From the IMG/VR virus record IMGVR_UViG_3300031999_007842, positions 117,708-156,062 of that record: a stretch of 38,355 nucleotides of DNA; one strand, written 5' to 3'. The stretch's first letter is position 1. The number at the start of each line of letters is the position of its first letter. Position numbers and translations under genes: made by a program. The notes below the pieces were generated by a model that did no database searches, had not been told where the DNA came from, and saw only the letters and a program-made list of their open reading frames with translations. Shown here one piece after another: positions 22,611 to 30,364 of this stretch. Source of the stretch: a virus.

Positions 22611-22627
22611 TCCCCCTTTTCTTTTTT
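22611..22627 (+). terminator. Pyrimidine-tract terminator candidate
   Basis: The 40-base gap 22607-22646 holds a C5-T4-C-T6 tract on a strand that is otherwise purine-rich. Archaeal RNA polymerase stops at U-rich tracts without needing a hairpin, so this may end the ssDNA-binding/RadA transcript. The AAGAGGA (22633-22639) just after it serves the next gene. Confidence 0.45.
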
Positions 22628-22646
22628 AAATCAAGAGGAAACAAGT

Positions 22647-23474
22647 ATGAGTCAAGTAAGATTGGATCAAAGTCTCTTCCCCGAAAAGAAGAAGGTTAAT
22701 GGTAATAATGGAGCTATATCTGTGACTCCAAGCAAGAACGGTAATGGAGTTAAGACAAATATAGGAGCAAATGATCAAGGACTTAGCAAGTTATATGTAG
22801 ACGTACACGAACCGGAAGAGATCGTAGAGATGTTAAGGAAGGAGAAAGGAATCTACGTAGAAGTGAAAGCTCTTCCAGCAGCAGATTATGCATTTTCAAC
22901 TGTAGGGATAGAACGTAAGACCCTACATGATTTCTATAATTCAATAGTACATGGTGATAAGCACATATGGAAACAGGTTTTTAACTTAAAACATTCTTTC
23001 GAGAAACCTATGTTAATAATAGAGAGATGGGATGATGCGTTTCTATCTTCACCTGCAATGGAACGTACAATCAGGGGAGCAATAGCAAGTATATTCCTGA
23101 TGGGTATTTCAGTCCTAGTTATTCCAGGGAAAGGTCAGAATGCTCAACCTTTCGTGGACCAGATAGCCTATCTATTCTATTCCTCAGATAAGAAAGCTCT
23201 CTCAATGAGGCCAGTTCCAAAGAAAGGAAAGGAGAGACAAAGGAAAGAAGTAATTTCAGATATCTTATGTATGCTCCCTGGGATAGGAAGAAAGCAAGCT
23301 GATCTAATCAGGGATCATGTGAAGTCAATAGAAGAAATCTGCAAGATGCCTGATGAAGAACTTCGGAAGATATGTCCTCGTCTTGGCCCACAAAAACTAG
23401 GGATGCTTAGGTGGATATTAAATGGAAAGGATTGGGAGAAAACAGGAGAAGAGTCTAAGCGAGAGAAAGACTAG
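22647..23474 (+). CDS. XPF/ERCC4-type structure-specific endonuclease
   Basis: I take ATG 22647, after AAGAGGA; the frame runs upstream to 22569, but that part reads through the pyrimidine tract. The 275-residue protein has the ERCC4 nuclease motifs: YVDVHE (Asp52), LPAADYAF (Asp80) and GIERKTLHDF (Glu89, Lys91; the family's ERKxxxD). The C-terminal part has two helix-hairpin-helix motifs (LPGIGRKQADLIRDH and CPRLGPQKLGML). These enzymes cut branched or flap DNA near ss/ds junctions in repair and replication restart; the archaeal XPF short form has the same layout. The N-terminal 45 residues are disordered (VNGNNG..KNGNG). Confidence 0.88.
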   Translation: MSQVRLDQSLFPEKKKVNGNNGAISVTPSKNGNGVKTNIGANDQGLSKLYVDVHEPEEIVEMLRKEKGIYVEVKALPAADYAFSTVGIERKTLHDFYNSIVHGDKHIWKQVFNLKHSFEKPMLIIERWDDAFLSSPAMERTIRGAIASIFLMGISVLVIPGKGQNAQPFVDQIAYLFYSSDKKALSMRPVPKKGKERQRKEVISDILCMLPGIGRKQADLIRDHVKSIEEICKMPDEELRKICPRLGPQKLGMLRWILNGKDWEKTGEESKREKD

Positions 23475-23892
23475 CATTCCCTATGATAAGATAGACAAGG
23501 GAATTCTCAAAACAATTAGACTCTTGAATAAGCTTCCATTCTGTATTACTACATCTTGTTGTCAAGGACATCCAGAGAGTTTAAGCTCCAACGACTGGGT
23601 TGTTGATTCCTACATTACTTTAGAAGTTACTGATGAGGCTAAGTTCCTGGAAATGTTCCAAGAGATCTGCTTTGAATTCGAGAAAGTCACTGAGCATAGA
23701 CTAAACCTAAACAAGTCTTATTTCTTCAATATAAATGGAAACGTTGGCAGGGAATATCATTGGAGAGTTGCCTTCTGGTTTGGGTTTGAAAGCAAGGAAG
23801 TGTTAGAGAAAAACTTATTGAAATGTAGGAAATGCTTGGAACGTCTCTTACATGAATATCAGGAGAAGCAAAAGGATGTACTGGATAGGTGA
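23422..23892 (+). CDS. Uncharacterised protein with SCCxGH motif
   Basis: A 156-residue protein whose ATG lies 53 bases within the ERCC4 gene; no better start is seen. It contains PFCITTSCCQGHPES near residues 40-54, a Ser-Cys-x-x-Gly-His motif also met in small phage proteins and, more loosely, in TYW3, and later strands SYFFNINGNVGREYHWRVAFWF. A metal-binding or nucleotide-related role is possible. I do not assign a family. Confidence 0.5.
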   Translation: MERIGRKQEKSLSERKTSIPYDKIDKGILKTIRLLNKLPFCITTSCCQGHPESLSSNDWVVDSYITLEVTDEAKFLEMFQEICFEFEKVTEHRLNLNKSYFFNINGNVGREYHWRVAFWFGFESKEVLEKNLLKCRKCLERLLHEYQEKQKDVLDR

Positions 23893-24313
23893 TTCGAAAT
23901 GGAATTTCAAGCGACTCTGGATGAAGATACCAGGAGAAATCATCCAAGGCTTAAAAGATGACATTCCTCCCTGTTGTGTCTTCTGGTACACTTTAGCTAA
24001 ACTTATGGCAATGATCCCCACTGCTATCGTGAGAACACTTCTAAAAGAGAAATATGCTACTGGCTTCTCATTAGACTTCTATGTATTCTGTAGAATGTTT
24101 GGAGGTAAGCTCAAAGTAGTGAAAGGAGAAAGAAGATTTGAAGTCCCTGTCTTTTGGAAGCTTCAATATTTTAGATGCCCACTTTGTCGTTGGGCAGGAA
24201 TCGAACATAAGCTAAGATGGAATACTGGCGCCTATTGGGATTGGTGTGGACCATATAAGAAATATTATTGGAAAAAATACAGAGAGAGGAAAGATCTCAA
24301 TGCTACAAAATAA
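23876..24313 (+). CDS. Uncharacterised protein with a CxxC pair
   Basis: A 145-residue protein from ATG 23876 (an in-frame ATG at 23852 is less likely). It is rich in aromatic and basic residues. A hydrophobic stretch (CCVFWYTLAKLMAMIPTAIV) could be a buried helix or a membrane segment. Near the C-terminus CPLCRW and a later WCGP give a possible zinc site. Overlaps the radical SAM gene by 14 bases. No family recognised. Confidence 0.45.
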   Translation: MYWIGDSKWNFKRLWMKIPGEIIQGLKDDIPPCCVFWYTLAKLMAMIPTAIVRTLLKEKYATGFSLDFYVFCRMFGGKLKVVKGERRFEVPVFWKLQYFRCPLCRWAGIEHKLRWNTGAYWDWCGPYKKYYWKKYRERKDLNATK

Positions 24314-25007
24314 AACAGAACTAATGATCCAACTAACCTACAAATGCAATCTCCAATGTAGGCATTGTTCTTATGGGGACCTAGTTGATAGACCAGATAT
24401 TTCATTTGAACAGATCGATCTCTTTCTGAAGAAACAGAAACCTGTCCTTGTTAAACTTAGTGGTGGAGAACCTACCATATCTCCACTCTTCTCTGATGCT
24501 ATTTATCTAGCAAAGAAATGCAATGCTAGGGTGATTTCTTTTACTAATGGAACAGGAAACCCTGAGATAGATCCAGATGCTTATTGGCTTTCTGTATATG
24601 GAAAAGCAGAATGGAATCATAAGATAGTGGGCAAGAATATTTGGAATCAAGTAGATAGTTTCATGAGATCTCACAAGGTAGACTTTCTATGCAGTCCTAT
24701 CTTTAATGAAGAACAAGTGAAATCTCTTGTTGAATTAAAAGAATATTCAGGAATTCCTCTAAGAGTTACACGGCTACTTCCTCATGGTCTAACCAAGGAG
24801 GCGTTAAGTCTTTCTGAACAGAGAAATTTAGTGGAGAAATACGGACTTAATGATCCACCTAATTTAGCTACTTGCAGTCTAGGTTATCCTCCATTCAAGT
24901 GTAATAGAAAAGCTTGTTTAAGGCCCGACAATACTCAGATAGTGTGTACTAGTATGGTAAGGGGAAAGAATCTTTGCCCATACTTCAGAAGGGATACAAA
25001 TGAATAA
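24300..25007 (+). CDS. Radical SAM enzyme
   Basis: I take ATG 24300, after GAGAGGAAAG. The 235-residue protein has the CxxxCxxC cluster-binding motif, YKCNLQCRHC (Cys16, Cys20, Cys23), and KLSGGEPTIS, which binds S-adenosylmethionine. It uses a [4Fe-4S] cluster to make a 5'-deoxyadenosyl radical. The C-terminal 50 residues hold about five more cysteines (CSLGY, CNRKACLRP, IVCTS, NLCPYF), as in SPASM-type enzymes with extra clusters. It lies directly before DNA polymerase B. The substrate (peptide, nucleoside or sugar) is unknown. Confidence 0.85.
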   Translation: MLQNKTELMIQLTYKCNLQCRHCSYGDLVDRPDISFEQIDLFLKKQKPVLVKLSGGEPTISPLFSDAIYLAKKCNARVISFTNGTGNPEIDPDAYWLSVYGKAEWNHKIVGKNIWNQVDSFMRSHKVDFLCSPIFNEEQVKSLVELKEYSGIPLRVTRLLPHGLTKEALSLSEQRNLVEKYGLNDPPNLATCSLGYPPFKCNRKACLRPDNTQIVCTSMVRGKNLCPYFRRDTNE

Positions 25008-27651
25008 GAAGACTAAGGGAGTCTGGACTTGCATCAAATATAAGGATGAAGTTGTAGATGAAAGTCTATCAGAAACAGATCCAAAGAAACGTAGACCTAC
25101 AATCTATCTCTGGGTAAGAGATGAGGATCTTAAGAGGCATAGACTGGTCCTCAAGGGGTTCAAACCTTACTTCTATACGATCACTGCTATCAAAAGCGAT
25201 GCTAACTATATCTTTGAAATGCCCGAAATAGAGAACTATGAACTGGTAGAGTTTGGGAAGAGCAAACTTTACCGTATTTTCACTTATATCCCTGGGTTTG
25301 TAACTAAGGTAAAGAGGGTAATTCAGACTAGCTTTGCCCAAGCTGCTGTTAAGGAAGGTGATGTCCTCTTTGAATTGAGATACCTGATAGACCAAGGACT
25401 TCGGGGAGAGATTGATTGGTATGATATCAGTAATCCTGTTGGTATCAATGAAGATCTAGCAATTCCTCTAAGAAAGATCTATATTGACACAGAGATCTGG
25501 GCAATAAAAATCGTCGATGGTGGACACATGTGGACCAAAGAGTACATCAAATGTCTCACAGCCTATGATAGTTATGAGAAGATCTACTATACATGGTACT
25601 TCAATGACTATAATCTAGAGATAAAGGGAGATGATACCTGGAAGATATTTTGGTGCAGAACCATTGAAGAAATGATGACTGGGTTCCTAGAGTATGTAAA
25701 AGAGAGAGATCCAGATGTCATAACTGGTTACAACGTTGATTTTGACTTACTTAATATTAGACAAGAATCTCTAAGGAGAGGACTTAGCAAAGAGTTCAAT
25801 TATCTATCAGCATTGTCAGATTTACATTATGGAATCAGAGGCCCTGTAATGAAGAAGCATCGTATTAGAGGTGCTGATTGGTCTAGACGCGGGCTTCTTC
25901 TAGATGGAAGAGAAGTAATAGATATTCTGGACTGTGTTCGTATGATCTCACGTTCTCAACTTAGATCTTACACACTAGATTACGTAGCCAAGAAGTTCAT
26001 CGATAAGACAGAAGGCAAGGTAACTTACAAAGGGAAACCAATAGCTCCTAATCTTACTTCAGTCTGGGAAGAAGCTCCAGAGGAAGTCCTGAAGTATAAT
26101 AAACATGACGTAGAACTAATAGTCAAACTCGATCAGAAGAATGACCTCATAGATTTCTTAGACATGCTAAGGAAGACTGTTGGTGTAAGGTTAGAGGACG
26201 CATTCTCTAACCAACGAATGATAGATTCGGAAGCTCTGAGAAGAAGGAAGTTTCCCTTACCATCCAAGTTCTCTAGCAAGAAGGACGAAAAGGGAACATA
26301 CAAAGGTGCCCTAGTCGTCACGCCTATACTAGGTTTGCATAAATGGGTGATTTGTCTAGATTATAGATCTCTATATCCCTCAATCATCAGAACATTCAAC
26401 ATAGATACTGATTCCTACGTTGTTGATCCAAGGTTCCTTCCTAAAGGGAGAGAAGTCTACAAGTTCTCTAATGCAGATGATTCGAAAACCTGGCTATTTG
26501 TCAAGAATCCTAGAGGTCTGTTTCCACAGATGCTAGATGATTTCACTGCTTTACGAGACTCTCTGAGGGCTAAATTAGAGAAGGAGAAAGATCCAGATAA
26601 GAAACACCTTTTGGATACAAAGCAAGAAGTTATCAAAGTCTTGTCTAATGCTGTATATGGAGCATTTGGTTATAGATCCAGGAAGCATAATCTCGAAGTT
26701 GCTGAGGCTATCACAGCCTTCGGTCAGAAGATGATTAAGTTTGCTGCTGACGTAGCTGTCGAAATGGGTTTCACTGTAATCTATGGTGATACAGACTCAG
26801 TGTTTGTCTGTTCAGGGAAGAATAATTATGGTGAAACTTTCAATGAAGGAACTAGGCTACAAGACGAGATCATGAGGAGAATTCCGAAGCTAACCTATCA
26901 ATTTAGTGTAGATGAGAAAAACTTATTTTCCATTTCTCTAGAGAAGGTATACGACAGTTTCTTCATGGCAGTGAAAAAGCGTTACTGTGGAAGAATAATC
27001 CAAAGGGATCGCAAGACGAAACTAGAAGTTAAAGGTCTAGATACCAAGAGAAGCGACACTTCTGAGTTTGCAGGAGAACTACAGCAAAAACTATTGGAGA
27101 CACTTCTAGATGGGAGGTCAAAGACAGAACTTGCTGCGCAGATCTCTACAGAACTAAATGGAATAGACAAGCTTCCTCTAGAGAAGATAGGTGTGCCTTC
27201 TGCTATTTCAAAACCATTGAAGAAAGGCTATAAGAAGAATCCAATTCAGAAGAGAGCTGCTGATAATTCCAACACTTATCTAGACACGCACTTTGACTAT
27301 GGTTCCAAACCATTGAGAATTTATATCAAAGTCCCGGAAAGAGAGAAGATATTTCCAAGAAGTGGAAAGAAGACAGAAGAAGAAAAGACAGAACAGGAAA
27401 GACAGCTCAAAGGTTTGAATGTGATAGCCTTCGACAATACAACTAAGATGCCAGACTGGGCTCAGATAGATTATCCTAAGGTACTAACACTCACAGTCAA
27501 ACCAAAGATAGATAAGTTCCTTGAATCATTGGAGATTGCCTGGGACGAAATCGATATATTATTAAGACCAGAGTTTCAAAGGAAAAAGAAAGGAAAGGAA
27601 GTTCCAAAGACAACTTTAGATGATTTCATGGGAGGAAAAACTATTGCTTAA
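25000..27651 (+). CDS. polB: Family B DNA polymerase with 3'-5' exonuclease
   Basis: An 883-residue replicative polymerase. Exonuclease: ExoI YIDTEIW (Asp163, Glu165), ExoII GYNVDFDLL (Asp247/249), ExoIII YNKHDVEL (Tyr366, Asp370). Polymerase: motif A LDYRSLYPSII (about 453-463), motif B KVLSNAVYGAFGY (546-558), motif C YGDTDSV (595-601), then KKRYCGRI and the KGLDTKRSD region of the thumb. All key residues are present, so it should both synthesise and proofread. No protein-priming (TPR) inserts are evident, so it resembles cellular archaeal PolB. The C-terminal end (KTTLDDFMGG) is like a PIP-box (QxxLxxFF) that binds a sliding clamp. Starts in an overlap with the radical SAM stop. Confidence 0.95.
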   Translation: MNKKTKGVWTCIKYKDEVVDESLSETDPKKRRPTIYLWVRDEDLKRHRLVLKGFKPYFYTITAIKSDANYIFEMPEIENYELVEFGKSKLYRIFTYIPGFVTKVKRVIQTSFAQAAVKEGDVLFELRYLIDQGLRGEIDWYDISNPVGINEDLAIPLRKIYIDTEIWAIKIVDGGHMWTKEYIKCLTAYDSYEKIYYTWYFNDYNLEIKGDDTWKIFWCRTIEEMMTGFLEYVKERDPDVITGYNVDFDLLNIRQESLRRGLSKEFNYLSALSDLHYGIRGPVMKKHRIRGADWSRRGLLLDGREVIDILDCVRMISRSQLRSYTLDYVAKKFIDKTEGKVTYKGKPIAPNLTSVWEEAPEEVLKYNKHDVELIVKLDQKNDLIDFLDMLRKTVGVRLEDAFSNQRMIDSEALRRRKFPLPSKFSSKKDEKGTYKGALVVTPILGLHKWVICLDYRSLYPSIIRTFNIDTDSYVVDPRFLPKGREVYKFSNADDSKTWLFVKNPRGLFPQMLDDFTALRDSLRAKLEKEKDPDKKHLLDTKQEVIKVLSNAVYGAFGYRSRKHNLEVAEAITAFGQKMIKFAADVAVEMGFTVIYGDTDSVFVCSGKNNYGETFNEGTRLQDEIMRRIPKLTYQFSVDEKNLFSISLEKVYDSFFMAVKKRYCGRIIQRDRKTKLEVKGLDTKRSDTSEFAGELQQKLLETLLDGRSKTELAAQISTELNGIDKLPLEKIGVPSAISKPLKKGYKKNPIQKRAADNSNTYLDTHFDYGSKPLRIYIKVPEREKIFPRSGKKTEEEKTEQERQLKGLNVIAFDNTTKMPDWAQIDYPKVLTLTVKPKIDKFLESLEIAWDEIDILLRPEFQRKKKGKEVPKTTLDDFMGGKTIA

Positions 27652-28087
27652 ATTTCCCTGCTTAGCATTCAAAGAGAATAGAATGATATTGTCAAGAGAA
27701 GAACTAGTGACGAAACTTAATGAAGCTAATGAGGTAGGGAAAAGTTGTGAAGTTGGCTTCTATGCATTCTCTACTTGGTGGAATCTAGATCCTGTTAAAG
27801 AAAGTGTAGTTATTGACAAAGTAATCTATCGAGGTTCTCAAGAGGTCCTAGAAAAACTAGCTGAGAGGAAACTGAAGGAAGGAATAGAATCAACACTTAT
27901 CTTTGATGGAGATAGAACTTTACTCTTTACAAAGGAACCTCAAGAGAAACTCACGGATCTAATGCAAATCAAGGAGCCGGGAACAGAGGTTATTTTAGAT
28001 ATAGATAAGAAGTTCATCTTCCCAGGTTACAGGAATCTTAAAACAGGTCAGATGAGTAAGATAGTAAAGAAGTGGAAATTGGAATGA
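27644..28087 (+). CDS. Uncharacterised protein downstream of polB
   Basis: TTG 27644 has GGAGGAA (27631-27637) upstream; ATG 27620 and ATG 27683 are alternatives in the same frame. The 147-residue protein is alpha/beta: VGFYAFSTWWN, VVIDKVIYRGSQEVLEKLAERKL, STLIFDGDRTLLFTKEP, ILDIDKKFIFPGYRNL. The pattern is not that of a known primase or clamp. It sits between polB and the glycosyltransferases. Function unknown. Confidence 0.5.
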   Translation: MLKFPCLAFKENRMILSREELVTKLNEANEVGKSCEVGFYAFSTWWNLDPVKESVVIDKVIYRGSQEVLEKLAERKLKEGIESTLIFDGDRTLLFTKEPQEKLTDLMQIKEPGTEVILDIDKKFIFPGYRNLKTGQMSKIVKKWKLE

Positions 28088-29127
28088 AGAAAGTAGTCTG
28101 GATCTCAGATTTCCCCTTAAGAGGTTCGTCCTTTGGTTCTGTAACCTATGATCTACTTACAAGGATGCCCAAAGAATACTACTTTGAAGTTCTAAGTCTA
28201 GGGTATGAGGGAATGCCACTGAAGATAGCAGACAACATAAGAGTCTTCGAACTCAAGAAGTCATACCAATTAAAATACTATTATTCAAAACTGAAACCAG
28301 ACATTTCTGTAGTTTTCCATTCATTTTGGATGCTCGAGTCAATGATTGATCAAATTGAAAATATGGCAGGAAAGAAGATCCTGTATCTCCCTTGTGAAGG
28401 AGAAGATATCCCATATCAATATCAGAAGCACTTTGCTCGCTTTGACACAATTTGCACGCCTTCAGAGTTCTCTAGAAAGATAATGAAGAAGTGTGGGATA
28501 AATGCAATAGTGATTCCACATGGCGTAGACACTAATTTCTTTGTACCTAAATCGAAGGAATGGCATGAGTTCAGATTTGGCTACATAGGACTTAACGATA
28601 TACGCAAGCAAATCCCTAGAGTAATGGAAGCATACTCTAGAGTTAAACAAGGAATGCTTGTAATAGCTGCTGATAATGTAGGGCACTATGATCTAACCCA
28701 GTTAGCCAAGCAATATCAAATCTCACCAATATTCATTGAAGCTAAACTTAACGGCCTAACTTTGAACAGAGAAGCTGTGCGAGACTTCCTACAATCACTT
28801 GATATCTATATCTCACCTGCTTCAGAATCATTTGGTCTTCCAGCACTTGAGGCTCAGGCTTGTGGTGTACCAGTCATAGCATCTTCTCATGGAGCTGCAC
28901 AAGAAGTGTTAGGAAATGGGGCAGTATATTGTGGAGTATCTGATTTTCTAGAGACTTCAGTAGGCAAGATAGGACTTATAAGTACTGCTGATCTCTATCG
29001 TAAGATGAGATTCATGGTACAAGTCAAGGATGCCTTGGATAGGACTTCAGTAAAAGCTCTCAATAATTCAAAGAAATGGTCCTGGGAGAACGCTGTCAAA
29101 AAGATGGTGGAGGTGTTTGAATCATAA
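28084..29127 (+). CDS. Glycosyltransferase family 4-like protein
   Basis: ATG 28084 in an ATGA overlap. The 347-residue protein has a GT-B fold layout: N-terminal KVVWISDFPLRGSSFGSVTYDLL, the linker VIPHGVDTNFF, and the C-terminal donor-binding motif SPASESFGLPALEAQACGVPVIAS (E-x7-E) as in GT4 enzymes. It would move a sugar from an NDP-sugar to a lipid, glycan or protein acceptor in the cytoplasm. First gene of the glycan cluster. Confidence 0.85.
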   Translation: MKKVVWISDFPLRGSSFGSVTYDLLTRMPKEYYFEVLSLGYEGMPLKIADNIRVFELKKSYQLKYYYSKLKPDISVVFHSFWMLESMIDQIENMAGKKILYLPCEGEDIPYQYQKHFARFDTICTPSEFSRKIMKKCGINAIVIPHGVDTNFFVPKSKEWHEFRFGYIGLNDIRKQIPRVMEAYSRVKQGMLVIAADNVGHYDLTQLAKQYQISPIFIEAKLNGLTLNREAVRDFLQSLDIYISPASESFGLPALEAQACGVPVIASSHGAAQEVLGNGAVYCGVSDFLETSVGKIGLISTADLYRKMRFMVQVKDALDRTSVKALNNSKKWSWENAVKKMVEVFES

Positions 29128-29552
29128 GTACTCGTATAACTGGAACCTTTGCCAATCCTAGATTTTTAGGAGTAAAGGATATTGACCCTATTCTCAAGAA
29201 GCGGAATGACGAATTGACAGATGAAGAACTCTGGGAGAAGATTCTTGGTGGAGGATACGAGCAACCTTATTGCCCAGATTGCCACTTCAAAATGTTAGTT
29301 ACTCAGTTTATTATGGAATATCAACTAAGTTCACCGTACATGGTTGGAATAAATGCACCTTTTTCTGTAGGATCCTGGAACGTGCTAGCCAGTCCACCTA
29401 TTATAAAGATAGAGATACAATGCCCTAACTGTCGTCTTCTCATCAAGGGAGTTGGAATAGGTCTAAGATTTGAAGGGGACGCATATTATCTTGCGATACT
29501 CAAGGTAATCGAGAAACAACGAGCTGATATACCATGGCCCTTCCAGATGTAA
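29124..29552 (+). CDS. Zinc-ribbon protein with probable non-ATG start
   Basis: The frame is open from 29121 and reads (M)STRITGTFANPRFLGVKD before the TTG at 29214 that would be the first standard start. At 29124 an ATA overlaps the TAA stop of the preceding gene, exactly where other genes here have ATGA, with GGAGGTG (29108-29114) at good spacing. One G-to-A change would turn ATGA into ATAA. The protein has CPDCHF and CPNCRLL about 50 residues apart, likely one zinc site. If TTG 29214 is used instead, 29128-29213 is noncoding. Function unknown. Confidence 0.5.
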   Translation: MSTRITGTFANPRFLGVKDIDPILKKRNDELTDEELWEKILGGGYEQPYCPDCHFKMLVTQFIMEYQLSSPYMVGINAPFSVGSWNVLASPPIIKIEIQCPNCRLLIKGVGIGLRFEGDAYYLAILKVIEKQRADIPWPFQM

Positions 29553-30040
29553 GGATACCGCCAATCTATAGAGAAGACTATGAAGTCCACTGGGGCAAGA
29601 TAGACTATAAAGGAAAGAGGGTTCTAGACACCGGCGCCTCAAATGGAGACACTGCAGACTTCTTTCTAAGACATGGAGCAAAGGATGTCGTTGCTGTTGA
29701 AGGCGATGATAAACTTTATCCTCTACTTGAATCAAATGCTAAGAAAATTACAGAAATAATTCCTATTAGTATGTGGATAGAGAATAAAGAGCAATGGCAG
29801 GAATTGATAAATATCTGGAAGCCAGATGTGATCAAGTCAGACTGTGAAGGTTGTGAGGCAACACTCTTTCTGATTGAAAATAACGTCTGGTGTCTTGTTC
29901 CTGAATATATCATTGAAGTACATGGGAAAGAGATAAGAGAACTCATGCTCAAGAAATGTCTTGAGAATAACTATGAGATAGTAAATATTAATGCCTGGGC
30001 AAAAGATGCAGCTACAATCATCTATGCTCGCAAGAAATAA
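29534..30040 (+). CDS. FkbM-like SAM-dependent methyltransferase
   Basis: A 168-residue protein with VLDTGASNGDTADFFLRHGA (SAM-binding motif I), VVAVEGDDKLY (acidic loop), VIKSDCEGCEATLF (the DxEG motif of FkbM methyltransferases) and EYIIEVHG. The family methylates hydroxyl groups of sugars or polyketides, so O-methylation of a glycan is the likely role, in keeping with the cluster. Starts 19 bases before the end of the zinc-ribbon gene. Confidence 0.8.
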   Translation: MALPDVRIPPIYREDYEVHWGKIDYKGKRVLDTGASNGDTADFFLRHGAKDVVAVEGDDKLYPLLESNAKKITEIIPISMWIENKEQWQELINIWKPDVIKSDCEGCEATLFLIENNVWCLVPEYIIEVHGKEIRELMLKKCLENNYEIVNINAWAKDAATIIYARKK

Positions 30041-30076
30041 AAGGGTCTTGGGATGAATAGTAATGGAGGATCGAGA

Positions 30077-30364
30077 ATGAGTACCGAAAAGCCAGAACAA
30101 GAAAAAGTTCGCGAGGTACATGGCTTCCAGTGTATGTTCTGTGGAGAGATCCACACTACCAAAGATGAAGCAGAACTTTGCTGGCAGAGGCATGTCCAAT
30201 TTCAGTTTGAACCTTACTTCACAATGGATGATGAATTCCCTATAGAAGTTCTAGTCAAGAAGATAGAGGGAAATCGTTATACCACAATAGCAACTTACAG
30301 TCTAAAAGGAAAAGAGAAGGTAGACTTACCAGTAAAAGAGGAACCTGCAAATGAGCAAGAATAA
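30077..30364 (+). CDS. Small zinc-finger-like protein
   Basis: ATG 30077 follows GGAGGA; the in-frame ATG at 30053 lacks such a site. The 95-residue protein has FQCMFCGEIHTTKDEAELCWQRHVQ, a C-x2-C...C-x3-H pattern that fits a single zinc finger, followed by a beta-like part (YTTIATYSLKG) and an acidic tail. Function unknown. Confidence 0.55.
   Translation: MSTEKPEQEKVREVHGFQCMFCGEIHTTKDEAELCWQRHVQFQFEPYFTMDDEFPIEVLVKKIEGNRYTTIATYSLKGKEKVDLPVKEEPANEQE

Noticed and set aside
22569-22646. Longer N-terminus of the ERCC4 nuclease
   Set aside because: The upstream part would translate the pyrimidine tract and overlaps the preceding gene, whereas ATG 22647 has AAGAGGA at the right distance.
23422-23892. 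TYW3 (wybutosine synthesis) homologue
   Set aside because: Only the SCCxGH stretch is reminiscent; the rest of the TYW3 pattern is missing, so I left the gene unassigned.
27644-28087. DNA primase small subunit after polB
   Set aside because: The expected catalytic DxD and downstream Asp pattern of PriS and the zinc knuckle are absent.
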